A stretch of 64,000 nucleotides of DNA from Colletotrichum lupini (GCF_023278565.1 NC_064675.1:5828001-5892000); one strand, 5' to 3'. Shown: positions 25,001 to 37,434, counted from the first letter of the stretch. Program-made: numbers and translations. Notes: a model not told the origin generated them from the letters alone.

Positions 25001-25928
25001 TAATCGACTTTGTGTCGTTAGTAAGCCTTATAAACGCGTACCCCTATCGTCGTTCGACTATTTCGAAGTACTTATAGCTAAAGATTTTGTTCTTCGTATT
25101 ATTAAATATAATACTTAGTCGATCTATGTCTTTTAGATATAAGAGAAATGGGGTATTAACGGGTAGGATATAAAAAGTTATCGTTCCGAAGTACGTCTCT
25201 ACTTCTACCGTACTTAGAGCGACGATTTTTTTACTTAGGCTAAAGCTAATCTTCGCAATGCCTACTATCGACGTATTAAGCGTTACTAGCGCGATTTTTT
25301 ATAGCGCCTAAAATTACCCTTTTCCTCCTATTAACTATTGCGATGCCCTAGTATCTAGGATAATTTTATAGAAATTGTCTAGGCCGTACCTTTCGTTCGC
25401 GTAAAATGCTTATACGAGCTTAGCATTCGAGTAATCTAGGTAGTATAAAAAGGACCCCTCTAGCTACCCCTAGAATTACTTAGTACCCTATCTCTTTTTT
25501 TTAAATATTAAGAGAGTAGAATTCTATACTATTAGATTCGTCCTTTTACCTACCTCCGTATCCGTTATCTAAGGGACCTTCCCTTACTATCCGTAGATAA
25601 AAGCCTACTTATTAAGGGCTTCTACTACTTTTTATTCGTTTAGCCTCGTATATCCTCCCGAGGCTAACGGGGCGAAAAAAGAGTAGTTAATATCGTCGAC
25701 TTTATTATAATCTAATTCGTTAGTATAGTAAGTAAGATCTTCTTTATCTTCCGAATTTCTTATAGGGTGCGGGTACTTTAGGCTACTAAATTAGCTACTT
25801 TCGCTAGGTTCCGTACCCTCGGATCTACCCTTATATATAACGAGGAATTAGTTAAATTAATAAGGGCTAGTTTTACTATTTACTACCCTCGATTTTTTAT
25901 ATTATTCGTACGATTTAGTACGCTCTTT

Positions 25929-26118
25929 TATAATAAATTCGGGATACGGCCGGCGATAGGACGCCGATAACTTAGCGACCGGTACACGGATCTTATTACG
26001 AAAGAACTTTTTAAGAAGCAGAGCCCTTACGAAGGACTCTATAAGCTTTAGTCTTATAATATACCTATACCTATATTATAGCCTTACTAATTAAGTACTT
26101 ATAGCCTAATCTCTTATA
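25929..26118 (+). repeat. 5' LTR of gypsy element E (190 bp)
   Basis: It starts TATAATAAATTCGGG (TG before RIP) and ends CTAATCTCTTATA. It pairs with 33805-33994. Confidence 0.85.
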
Positions 26119-26199
26119 ATTCTAAAGCTTCTACCTCTACGGAGTAACTAGTATAGGTAATAATAAATTACGGAAACGAACGGAACGTTAACGAAACGA

Positions 26200-29100
26200 T
26201 GCCTAGCCGTTAGCAAAGAGCCGTTAGCGCCGACGAGCTATAGCTATCCGGAGTCGATTACTTAACCCTATTCTATCCGGGAGAACGAGCCTATTATAGG
26301 GCGAGTCTTACCTAAATACTAGCGTTTACGGAAGAGCTAGACGAAGAAGATAATCGGGGCAAATTACCTTTACGAGCTAGTTACCCCGTTAATACCCCGA
26401 AGACCTTATCTATTATAGACGGGGCGTTTATTAGCGACCGATTGCCAGACGTACGAGGTTAAGGCGCGTATAAAGGCGCGGGTAGTACTAAAATAGCTAG
26501 TTTAGTAGACCCTATAGGCCTAATAATAACCTACTTCTATAAGACGATAGAAATAATAGTCGAAGATCGAAACTAAGAATAGCGTCGATACGAAGAGCTC
26601 GTCTAATAGCTTACCGAGCGGCTAGCAACGCATTTAGGTCGACGAGAATACAAAAAGCCTCCTTTTTATAATTATAAACCGATCGGAGAAGAGTTTACGA
26701 GTACCTAGGTAGCAGACTAGATTATTATTATAGAGGTAGGTAATAAGCTTCGCATAGAAAGTACTATAAAATAGTATGTCGAATAGGCCCTGTCTAAGAT
26801 ATCCCTATTATTATAAATATAATAGCGTAATTACGAAAAGAGCCTCTAGGATCCCTTCTCTTAGGGCGACTTCTTAGTATTTATTTGCTAATAGCACGTG
26901 GACCCCGAGACTTAGGAACGGGAATACTATAAAGAGCTAAGGATAAAGAGGCTAAAAGAGGGCTAGACCCCTACCTAGTTCCTCGCTAAGTAGTTAGCGA
27001 TCTATTATAACCTAGGTATAGAAAACATAGAGAATTCGAAGGTAGAGGTATATTAGTTTTTCTTTAGACTACTATCTTAGCTATAGGACGATCTAATTCG
27101 TTATAGGGTCTTAATTAAGAGAGCACGCGATATAGCCCACGAGGCTAATAGACTATGGTCGTTAAATTAGTAAAAGGGCGGTAACTAGTTATAGAAGGAC
27201 GGTAAGAAAAGGCTATATTTATTATTAAAGTAACCGCGTTAAATATCCCCCTTTTATAAAGAAAAGAGTAGGGAGAGCTCTAAGGGGCTAGGCTCTAGGG
27301 ACTCGCTGGGAGTAATATCGTAGAAGCTATATAATAAAAGTACTCGCGCCGAGCTATTATAGAAGCGTCGTAGTAGCGATATTAAGTGCTTTACGTATAA
27401 TAAGATAGGCCACATATCTAGTAAGTACTAAAAAAATAAGTCGGGAGGTAGGGGCGACGATAAGCCGACGTACCCCCAATTGAAACTAACGTTAGTAACT
27501 ATCTAACGGGTTACTACTAAGCCGAGAGTTATAGAGGTCGACTCGTTAAAAAACGAGTAAGCGCAAGCGATATACCTAATACGCTTACGCTAAGTATTAA
27601 GAGGGTACCGATAAGAATAATTATAAAGGGTAGGGCGATAGTTCTGCGAGGTGTTGCTAAAAGGCTAGTAAAAGTTAATATAGATATATACTCCGAAATA
27701 GATATTATTAGCACTAGGCTCGTAACCTACTTAGGGTTAACCCCGGCTACTACCATAGCTCCCTCATTAAGGGACTTCTAGGGTAAAGCCGTAGGCTAGG
27801 GGAAAGCCTACTAGTTAACGCTCTTCCTTATTAACTACTATAAGTAGCTAAAGAAGATTCGGTAACTATTCGCCGCAGTTAATAAGGATAAAAGAATAGT
27901 AGACCTCTTATTATCGTAACTATTAATAGGCTAAGAGGGCATTCGTATTAACATAGCGACGAATACATAGTCGTACGAGCCTATCTTAGTTACCGAACTA
28001 GAGGTAATAGCTCGCGATATCGTTAAGAATCGCGAGAGGGTATATATATTATATATCGCTATTATAAGAAATATCGCGGGGGTAACGGAGACTAAACTAT
28101 AAGGGGGTCTACTACCAGAACTTCAATTAGAAATAAAGACGTTCGATAAGTAATTAATAAAGGGACCGCAGTTATATAGCGGGGCAAAATACTCTATCGA
28201 CCTAGTTCCGGGTACCAAACCACCATATAGTCCTATCTATCCGTTAAGCAAAAAATAACTCAATAAGCTTCGCGCGTATATCGCTAAGAACCTAGCGAAC
28301 GGTCGTATTATACTTTCGGTTAATAAGGCTAGGGTACCGATCCTCTTCGTACTAAAAAAGGACGGCATACTACGCCTCTACGTAAACTACCGCGGGCTAA
28401 ATAGGGTAACCGTAAAGAATCGATACCTACTACCGCTTATCGGTAAGCTCCTAGATAGGCTTCGCAGAGCGAAATAGATCTTAAAAATAGATATTAGAAA
28501 TACCTACTACTATATCTAAATTAAAAAAGAAGACCGATAGAAAATAGCGTTCCGGAACCGATACGGTTACTTTAAGTATACTATTATACCTTTTAGGCTA
28601 ACGAACGCACCCGCAACGTTCTAAGCGTATATTTACCGAGCGCTCGCCGACCTACTAAATACTTATTACATAGTATATATAGACGATTTAATAATCTACT
28701 TAATAACAAAGGAGTAGCATACGGAAGATATTAAAAAGGTCCTCCGACGTCTACGTTTATACGGGCTTTTTACTAAACTATTAAAGTGCTCGTTCTATTA
28801 AAAGAGGGTCGAGTTCCTAAGTTATATTATTATATTAGAAGGAATCGAGATTAACTCGTCGCGAGTGCGAACGATCGCTAACTAAAAGGCGCCAGAGTCT
28901 ATTAGGGATATCTAAGTATTCCTAGGGTTCTATAACTTCTATCGGAAGTTTATTACTAAATACTCGGGCATCGTTATACCGATAATAGCATTACTAAAAA
29001 CAGAAAAGGGGTAGATAAGGGACTTCTAGTAGACTAAGGAAGTAGACGAGGCGTTTAATTAGCTAAAGGTCGCTTTTACCTCGGTAACCGTACTTACGTA

Positions 29101-31490
29101 TTAGAACCTATAATATATTATACGGGTAGAAACCGACGCTTTGGTTAAAGCTATCGCGGTAATCTTATTATAGTAGGCTAATAAAAAATAGCGACCTATT
29201 GCTTATTAGTCGCAGAAGCTTACGGATACGGAGTAGCGATAGGCTACGGGCTAATAAAAACTACTCGCTATAATAAAAAGGCTAGAGTACTAGGCTTACT
29301 ACCTCTAGGGCCTTTTATAAAAGTTTATAGTCCTAACGGACCACTAGGTACTTAAGGGAGTAATTGGCGTACCGGCGCAGGACCTTTAGGGAAGGCTCGC
29401 GAGGTAGGTATATAAACTATTAGTATTTAACTTTAACTTAGAACACCGGCTAGGGAAAACGAACCCGGCGGACGGTCTATTTAGAAGGCTAGATTATATA
29501 GAGGGGGAAATGCTTTATAAGGACGTCCTCCCTACGCTAGCTTAGAAGCTACGTCTTATTAGCGAACTACCGCCCAACGTCCGGCAAAGGATAATTAGCT
29601 TAAAAAGATAAAATAATACTACTAAGGTATACGTTTAAGTAGTTAAGGCCTCCTTTCGCAATCCCGGCTAGATATTAGCTAGCTCTAAGGACGGGGAATC
29701 CTCTCCCCTATATTAGTAGCGTATTACAGGGCGCACTAATAAAATAATAATAGTTACTACTATAACGACTCGAGGTAAAAAAATAAAAGAGTTATTAGCG
29801 AACGCTCGTCGACGGTCTAGTAAGGATAAAGAGGAGTTAAATAGAGCTAGGGTTATTATATTAGAATAGCACATCCCACGCCCCGTTATAAAAGAGCTTA
29901 TAAGGGGCGAAACGGTATTCGCTTTCCGTCTCTCGCTAGAGATTAAGGAGCTTATTAGAGGACTATAGGCTAAAAACGAGTTCTATATATTATAATCGGT
30001 AAGAGTTCGTACTACGGCCGGCGAGCTAAGAGCATATTCGCTTAATAAATAGGGTATACTATTTTTTAAAAAAAGACTCGTTATTCTTTAGGTAGAGTCT
30101 CTTCGGATAGAGATCTTTTACTAATATTACGACGACTATAGGGTAGGTTATATAAGAGCTACGAAAACTCTCGAGCTAATCTAAAGGAAGTTCTATTAAG
30201 AAGATATTTAACGAGATATCTAGGAATACGTTAAGAACTATAAGCATTGTTTAAGAGTTATAACCCTAAGATATAAGCCGTACGGGTAGCTATAGTTATT
30301 ATTACTACCCTTATACCTATTCTAGGAAATATTTATAGACTTTATTACGGGGCTATTACCGAGCGCTCGTAGTAACGGCGCAGAGTACGATAGTATTATA
30401 ATTATTATCTATTACATAATAAAATTTGCGAAGTTCCTACCCACCGTTAAGATACTTAACGTAGCACAAATAGTAAGCATCTTATACCGGGAGGTCGAAT
30501 ATAAGTTCGGTACGCTTAAAAGTATTATTACGGATAAAGATAAGCTCTTTATAAGCGTATTTTAAAAAAAGTTCGCTAAGGAACGGGTAATACGTCGCCG
30601 ACTATTTACCGCGTACTACTTATAAACGGACGGCTAAATAGAGCGAACCTATTAGATATTAGAAAAATATCTAAGGATCTATGCTAAGGGCTCGCCGAAT
30701 AGGTAAGTAGCGTAGCTAGAGGAGGCCGAGTTTATATATAATAATAGTTAATACTTTACTATAAAAGTATCCCCGTATATAGTACTATACGGCTACTACC
30801 CTAGGTACGTTAAATATATGCCTAATTATAAGGCTATAGTCTAGGGGGTTTGGGAAAGGGTTTAGAAAATTAGGGAGATTAGGGCCTAGGCTACGCGAGC
30901 GTGGGCATAAGCCTCTAAGAGCTAAGTAGCTTATTATAATAGAAGATATACCCTAAAGGAGTTTAATTATAGAGAGGTCGTTGGCCTATTAATAAAGAAC
31001 ATACGATTTAAGAATAATAAACTAGCGCCGAGATATATTAAAGTAGCAATAGCTAAAAGGGTAGAGAAATAGGCTTACCGAGTATATTTACTAGAGTAGT
31101 ATCGGAGAATATATAATATTTTCCTAGTTTCCTAGCTTAAGCTATAGGGAAATTGCCGAACGGTCGGTAATTAGATAGCGAATCTCCTAGAATTAGAGGA
31201 CGAGTAAGACGTTTAAGAAGTTAAAAAAATCGTCGCGATATAAGGCGAGGGAGGAAACTTACGATATCTCGTTAAATAGGCTAGGTAGCTTATTAAGTAT
31301 AATACGTAGGAGCCTATTAAGTATCTTAAAGGGGTAGCGGAAGTAGTTAATAGATTCGAACGCTATAAGAAAAGGGTATATATAAAATAGGATAATAAAC
31401 GTTAAGTTCGCGGCAAAAGGTTACTAAAGATAAGTTAATTAATAATATACTATAGAACCCTTTTTATCTAGCCTAGCGCAATCCTTAAAA
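26200..31490 (+). pseudogene. gag-pol of gypsy element E (RIP-inactivated)
   Basis: This was the retroelement's structural and replication polyprotein. A CCHC zinc knuckle is at 27387-27431 (CFTYNKIGHISSKY, two Cys codons changed TGY to TAY). RT lies near 28230-28990 with VLKKDG, LKIDI and YIVYIDDLIIY at about 28666-28700 (YVDD-type, Val codon GTA to ATA). RNase H includes VETDA near 29130. The integrase zinc region and core are near 29980-30740 with YDDYRVGYI, SIDFITGL, and IERTYQ. The chromodomain is at about 31250-31370 (YLVK, then EPIKYLKG after a TAG at a usual Trp codon). Many TAA/TAG codons stand where CAA, CAG or TGG are expected, so no protein can be made. Confidence 0.85.
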
Positions 31491-31820
31491 AAAAGATATA
31501 GTATTATAACCCTTAGCAATACGTTACTAAGAGATCGCTAAGATCTAGCTACGTAGGGGGAGTAACTTATATAATACTAGCGGTAGTAGTAGCGGCTTTA
31601 GTATATACTTCTAAAGCTTAATAATCGGTAATAGTAGTCCGCTTAGTAAGCGAGAAGCGGGGAGGCTTTATATGCGTACTTAGCTAATTACTTAGAGTAA
31701 GGCCGTTAACCTTATTAATATTATAACGGGTAAGAGAGAGGCGGTCGAAGTTGCGCAGAGTATTATATATATTAGTAATAGCGGTTCGTAGAGCGTTCGC
31801 TACCTAGTCGCTATTAGAGG

Positions 31821-31910
31821 CTATAATAAGAGGTATAATAGGAGCTATAATAAGAGGCATAACGGGAGCTATAATAAGAGGTATAACGGGAGCTATAATA
31901 AGAGGCGGAG
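31821..31910 (-). repeat. 24-bp tandem repeats, about 3.75 copies
   Basis: Units start CTATAATAAGAGG at 31821, 31845, 31869 and 31893. A multiple-of-3 unit keeps the antisense frame and encodes the octapeptide PLIIAPV(I/M). Confidence 0.85.
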
Positions 31911-33760
31911 TAGGAGGCGAAGTAGGGGCCGTAACGCTATTATTATTAGCGACGGGTCGGGGACGGGGGACGTTATCCGAGGCGACGCTCTCGTAGTCCT
32001 AGTTAAGCTAAGGGACCTTAGTAATATTAATATTCGTAAGGAACTTAGTAACGTCGAACTACTTATTACGACCCGTAGCTTTAACCTTAGTACGAGTAAT
32101 AGCCTCGTCGAGCCGTTGCAGAGCCTTTGCTTAGAGCGAGAAGAGCGTAATACTAGCCTTATTAAGATCTAGAGCAATATAACTAAGGGCTAGGGTACCC
32201 TCGTTTATACTAAAGAGAGCGTCGCGGGTAGGGGTTAGCGAGTTATCGACGTTAAAGTAGCGGCGCTTATTATAACGCTAAAAAAGAGAATTCTCTAAGT
32301 TACTACTAAGCTCCTTAGATTCGGTATCCTCGCGCTAGGTCTTATTAGACTTAAACCCGAAGTCGTCCCGCTCGTCGTTACTATTAGGAACATAGTTAGT
32401 AATAAGAGTACGCTTCTTAATAAGAGTCCGAGTCTCGGGACCGCGGGAAATAGGGGTAGCGCTATATATAGTAACGGTATAAGTAGGCACCTTATTTACT
32501 AAGAACTTAGCGACGCGTTTACAAAAAGTAAAGAAAGTAAGAAACTCTTAGATACGTATAATAATAACGCCCTTAGGAGTCTTTTTATAGTACTAAGCTA
32601 GAGCGTCGAGGTTACTTCGTAGAGCGGTCGTACGGCTATTATTACGAAGGTAAGCTAGCTAGAGGCGACTAAGGTAGGAGATAATCTTAGTCTTATTATT
32701 AGTATTAAGGATACTAGCCTAAGAAGAGAAATCTAAGTTAGTAAAAAAAAAATTCGCCGAACGATTGCCGACAACTTACCATAATCGAGATTAATAAGTT
32801 TAGATACTCGTAGTTAGTAGCGAGCTCTTAGAGAGTAGCCTGTTTAAAATAGACCTTTTTTGCTTTATTACTTACTAATAGGTTAGTAATATAGGCGGCT
32901 ACTTTCTCTTACGCGCTAGTAATATAGCTAAAAGCGTAAAAAACGCGGCCGCGCTTATAGGAGTTAAGGCTACCCTACTCCTCGGTATCGCAGAACTTTA
33001 TAAGGGTATTCTAAGTAAACTAGGCGGCGCTATATAGCTCCTCGAGAACCTAAGAGATATCGTTAGCTAATATTTCGGTAACGGATTAGCGAGGACTCGA
33101 CGACTTATAGCAGAACACTTCTTTTTATTAATTTAATAAATAACATACTTAGCGACGTAAGCGCCGGCGATATAGATAAGCTCGTCGATATTACGATATA
33201 AACTAGCTAAGTAGCGTATATAGGGAGCACCGCTATAGAGATTGCGAAAGCCCTTCTTAGGATTATACTTTATATTAAGTATATCTTAGATACGTAAAAT
33301 AGTAGATATTTTGGTAGATACTTAGCGATAGTATAGTAAGAGAGTCGTAATTAAGAAACGATACGGAATTAGAATATCGTAAGAAGAAAAGTATAGTTAT
33401 ATAAGAAAGAATTCGTAGAACGGTCGCCGAATAGAAAGAGGGAAGAAAAAATAAACACGCGACTCGTAACGGATAAAAAATTTTTTACTATAATCGATAG
33501 CCTAGTAATAATAATAACCGCGAGGTTAAGCGGGCTCTTATATATTACGACGGTTAGAATATTTTATTACGAATATATATTACTAACCTAGTAACTAGTC
33601 GGCGCGCTACTGCCGAATAATAATAATAAGGCATCCGTTAGATAAGGAGATAGGAGCAATACCTTGTTCCTAGGTAAAAAAGGATATTATTAACGCCTTA
33701 CGGAATCTATTACGAATAACGACGTTAATAGCTTTATTATTAGTATTAAAGGAAGATATT

Positions 33761-33790
33761 ACGTAATAACTTTAGGGACTAAAGTTACGT
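33761..33790. repeat. Hairpin between antisense ORF and polypurine tract (element E)
   Basis: ACGTAATAACTTTAG, then GGA, then CTAAAGTTACGT: 12-bp arms with a 3-base bulge. It recurs at 49873-49902 in element G. Confidence 0.6.
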
Positions 33791-33804
33791 GAGGGGGGAG
33801 TAAT

Positions 33805-33994
33805 TATAATAGATTCGGGATGCGGCCGGTAATAGGATGCCGATAACTTAGCGACCGGTGCACGGATCTTATTACGAAAGAACTTTTTAAGAAGCAGAGC
33901 CCTTACGAAGGACTCTATAAGCTTTAGTTTTATAATATACCTATACTTATATTATAGCCTCGCTAGTTAAGTGCTCATAGCCTAATCTCTTATA
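33805..33994 (+). repeat. 3' LTR of gypsy element E (190 bp)
   Basis: It starts TATAATAGATTCGGG and ends CTAATCTCTTATA, close to the 5' LTR, with a few transitions between them. Confidence 0.85.
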
Positions 33995-36713
33995 TCTTCC
34001 TCGGAGTGGTTATTTAACTAATATCTATCCTTTTTATAAATAAAACACTACTTCTTCCGTTACCCTGCTCGCGAGTTAAATCTTTACCTATTTAACGAAT
34101 TTAGGATTCCCTATTAGCGATTACCGTACCTAGCTTCCTTTCCTTTTTTATTATACGTTCGGTCGACCTAATACTACTAATAAGGGCCGTCGTACGCCTA
34201 GAGGTAGGTTTAGTATAGCATTCTCGCCTTAATATTAAAGCTAGATCTTAGCCTCGAGTAGAGCGTCTCGTAGTCTTCGGGTACTTAGTATAGAGTTATT
34301 TTCACTTTTAGAACGCGCTAAACTGCGGTATAAAGATATCCGACTTTGCGCTCGTTAGTCCCCTTATTTAGCTAGGTTTTCGCTAGCTTGTTAATTCGAT
34401 TAATAAGCTCTTTAAAGATTTTTACTTACGATTTACCCTCTATTATCCTAGCTATAGATATAAAAAAAATCGCTCGTAGCTTAAATAGGAGCTCTAGGTT
34501 CTTATTATAGGTCTTAAAGCGGCTTCGGATTACGTTAATTATACTAAGAAAGTCGTTTCGATCGAGATTACGTACCGCTTCGTAATAGTAATTAGAGGCT
34601 TTGCCTACGAGTACGATATTAACTATTAAATAGTACTAGTATTCCCTAATTCCGACTTTTTCGTAGTAATCGTAAAATATCGTTAGGGTTTCTTATAAGA
34701 CCTTATACTTCTCCCTAGAGTATAATTTCTTTTTTAGAAAGATCTTTTTAAGGTCTATGAACTACCTCGTATTTGCTACTAGATTTTTAGTATTTATATG
34801 CGATCCCTGCGTCGCTACGTATTGTTAGTAATTTCGGGTAGTCTACCTCCTTTCTTATTAGCCGATTAGTACCGAATTTCGTATTAGTAGCGGCAACGAG
34901 CTATGGATCGAAATAGGTAGAATTATCGATTATCGTACTTCTAGTACTATATTTTACCTCTATATATCCTTTTGCGACGATAGATTGCTATTAGTAATTA
35001 TAGGAAGGAAATCTAGGTCGTTTACCCTTTTTTTAAATTCGTTAAAGCGATTATACGCCCTATCGACTTATGCCTAGGTCTATATTACGAATTCCTCTTC
35101 CGTAATTATCGCTACTAGGATTTCGTAAGGTTCTTACGATTATAATTACGCTAGTAGTACCCCTCGCCCATAGAGGAATTTATTAACCGCTTTTGCGATT
35201 CCTAGGCTTGCGCTTGCGAACTATTTATCTAGCTAATAGCTAAAGTCGTTTGCGATTTTGTAGAATAGGGGTTACCCCTATAGCCCCTTTTTTTTATAAA
35301 CCTTAGTTAAATAGATTAATACTACGTTAATTTACTCGCCGTTAGGCTAATCCGCGATTCTATATATTTACGTCCCCTAATAATCCGGGTTAATATTTAC
35401 CTACTTATAAAGGATTAGGATTCTATCTAGGATCGGGTTTTATCCTCTTTTTTTTTACCCTAACTCGCTAAGGGTCGTGCTCTAGCTTATACCCGTATTA
35501 GCGGTCGCTAGCGTATTTAATCTTAACAGGAATATATCTAATCCGCGCGCCGGTTATAATAAATCCGTACTTTCGCTACTTAACGAATTTATTAAGGTCT
35601 AAGAGATTCCCGCTTCCTCTTACCGTCTCGCTACTACTCTCGTTTTTACTATTTTTAACGATTACTACTACCTTTCTAGATCGCTAGCTATCGTACCTAC
35701 TAAGATCCTCTTTTTTATTTAATATAAAAGGGTAGGTTTTAGTAGTTCTTTTTAATAATAGTAGCGGTAGACGTTTATATTACCGTAATAAGATATAGTA
35801 ATTAGTCTCGGGATCTTTACTAGTTACCGATTTTTCGAAATTAGTAATCTTACGCCGTAAGCTAGTATAAAAAGAAGCCCTTTAGTAGCCCTCTAGAGGA
35901 TTCTTTTCTTTTCCCTCGGATCCTCGTCTTTTTAGCCTTTTTTTAGGCTAATAGTGACTCTAGTAGGAGGTCGTAAGACTACTTTAGGGTAGCCGCCTTC
36001 TTCTTAAGTTAATCTCCGAGATCCGTAATATTCTTAACTCGATACTATTAGGACCTCTAAATCCCCTCCTCCCTCATTAGACCGTCCCCTATACTATATT
36101 CTTAAGTAACACCCGGGGGGTAGTTAAGGGAGCTACGAAGAGGTCGTCTAAATCGCGGGCTTAAGGGCGTACTTATAAGATCCCCGTAGTAATAGACTTT
36201 TCTATATACCGTAGATCTCTTAGCTTAATAACTCCCATAGGGTTACCTTCGTCGCTAAGTAAGAATATCTACGTTTAGAGATCCCCTTTTTTAATTACGT
36301 AGTGCTCTTTTATACTATATTATTAAGCCCGTTCGTCGCGCTAGTTAATTAGGCAGGTAGTCGTCGTACGGGGAATTCCTTTTACCGATTTAGCTAGTTA
36401 ATTTCTAATCGCGGGCCGGCTACGGAAAAGTTATTTAGTAAAAAGGCTACTTAAAGTAACGGTAAAAAACTAGTCGCTTAAGCGGTTCTGTTAATTAACG
36501 TAGTTTAATATAATAAACGTCGACCTCTCGTAGGTAGTAAAGGGCTACGATTACTCGATTCCGTGCGGCATTCGAAAATCGCCCCCTTTTTCGTCTACTT
36601 CTATAAGGTTAATTAGTATAAATCTCCTATCCCGTACGGTATTAAGAGGTTATCTCTTTTGCGTAATAAGATACCTTACCGATCTACGATAGTAGAATTT
36701 AACTACTAATTAA

Positions 36714-36915
36714 TATTAGTATCCCTATTATAGGGTAGTTAGTTCGAACCGTAGTTAATAAAGAGATTAATTAAACTATATAAATATCTACGTAGGTATA
36801 AAAAGGAGGTTTTAACCGTAGGTTAGGCTAGCTACGATAATCGTAAATAGGGCCCCCAATTGGCCCCTGCGCAGTTGGCTATATGCCGCGGTCGAATTGG
36901 ACTTCCAATCCGACA
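36714..36915 (-). repeat. 5' LTR of element D (202 bp)
   Basis: The outer 65 bases (CCCCCAATTGGCCCCTGCGC ... CCAATCCGACA) look unmutated and are probably the best guide to the pre-RIP LTR. The inner end begins TATTAGTATCCC. Confidence 0.85.
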
Positions 36916-37420
36916 TTAGGAGAGCTAGCAAATATGTTATGTCTGAGGGAGAAACTCAGATGAGAGAAAATCATGCAGACGTTGGAGCAGACTCGTTTCC
37001 TCAACTCGGAGCATAGGACATGAGGCAAGTCGTAGTAACCTGAGCTAGAGGCATTGTCTATCAGAACCGGAATCAGAGAATCCACGTCTGCCCAAGCACT
37101 TCCAAATAGTGGCTCGCTGACCATTCCCACTTCTGGCTAGCTATTATTGGCCATGAGAAGCCCATCTGCTATTACAGGCCAGGTATGATAGGAGCCCAAG
37201 AATGGTGTGAGCGGCTGAGTTTGGTCGGCACATAGGGCATTGAGGGGTTTAGCTGAAGAAGATGTTCTCCTAGCCCGGCGCTTCGAGCTCGGACCGTCAA
37301 CCAGTGTCGTCGAACTCTCACAGCTTTGCGATCCTTGTCGTGATGTAGAGCCAGAGTTCAACCTGAGCATGGGGATCATGGTATTCATTCTGTCCAGCAC
37401 CATCTCCAGGAACCGGACCG
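36916..37420 (-). pseudogene. Unrecognised minus-strand gene 3' end, truncated
   Basis: One frame runs from about 37430 to 37137 (containing DYAVRFLEMVLDRMNTMIPML, then a Ser/Arg-rich linker and PFLGSYHTWPVIADGLLMAN) and ends at TAG 37137-37139. After it, 37130-36916 is open in another frame (SAWADVDSLIPVLIDNASS, SELRKRVCSNVC) and runs into the LTR of element D. An intron or frameshift near 37130-37140 would join them. The composition looks like protein rather than chance, but I do not recognise a family; a regulator C terminus is one guess. The 5' side is cut by the monooxygenase fragment that starts at about 37435. If element D is removed, the frame would end in TGA near 21862. Confidence 0.35.
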
Positions 37421-37434
37421 CGTAGTCTGCTCAG

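Larger units (their letters stand above)
31510..33790 (-). pseudogene. Antisense accessory ORF of gypsy element E (function unknown, RIP-inactivated)
   Basis: From about 33790 down to about 31510 one minus-strand frame runs for about 750 codons. I read it line by line from 33780 to 31501: it is interrupted only by TAA/TAG, never TGA, as expected if CAA, CAG and TGG codons were hit by RIP. The first half is rich in Tyr, Phe, Ile and Arg (FFIRYESRVYFFFPLSIRRP). The middle is basic and Ser/Thr-rich. A PLIIAPV octapeptide repeat, encoded by 24-bp repeats, lies near the C-terminal end, preceded by Pro-rich PRPRPVA. It is not gag-pol and I recognise no domain. The same frame survives in element G. 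Plant gypsy elements such as Grande have antisense genes in this position; homology is not claimed. Confidence 0.6.
25929..33994 (+). mobile_element. Element E: Ty3/gypsy chromovirus nested in element D
   Basis: 8066 bp, plus orientation (opposite to its copia host), with TSD TCTTT (25924-25928) against TCTTC (33995-33999). 190-bp LTRs flank gag, protease, RT, RNase H, integrase and a chromodomain on the plus strand, followed by a long antisense frame before the 3' LTR. A G-rich tract (GAGGGGGGAG, 33791-33800) just before the 3' LTR is a good polypurine tract. CpA/TpG is nearly absent while CpG is still common, the mark of RIP that has used up its preferred dinucleotide. Confidence 0.9.
21876..36915 (-). 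mobile_element. Element D: Ty1/copia retrotransposon (family 1) split by a nested gypsy element
   Basis: Minus orientation, flanked by TCAGG (21871-21875) and TTAGG (36916-36920), a TSD with one C-to-T change. Without the nested element E and one TSD copy the copia body is about 6969 bp, shorter than C. It lacks roughly 0.4 kb around 35822-35840, between TAGTTA repeats, plus a smaller block near 25510. It is less RIP-mutated than B, C or F, with many CpG kept. RT/RNase H lies toward 22080-23700 and gag toward 34000-36700. Confidence 0.9.

Noticed and set aside
31821..31910. CRISPR-like array
   Set aside because: Units are head-to-tail without unique spacers, inside a eukaryotic retrotransposon.
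37240..37425. Plus-strand 61-residue frame
   Set aside because: It overlaps the better minus-strand frame (LDRMNTMIPML ... ADGLLMAN), lacks motifs, and starts at a non-ATG codon.
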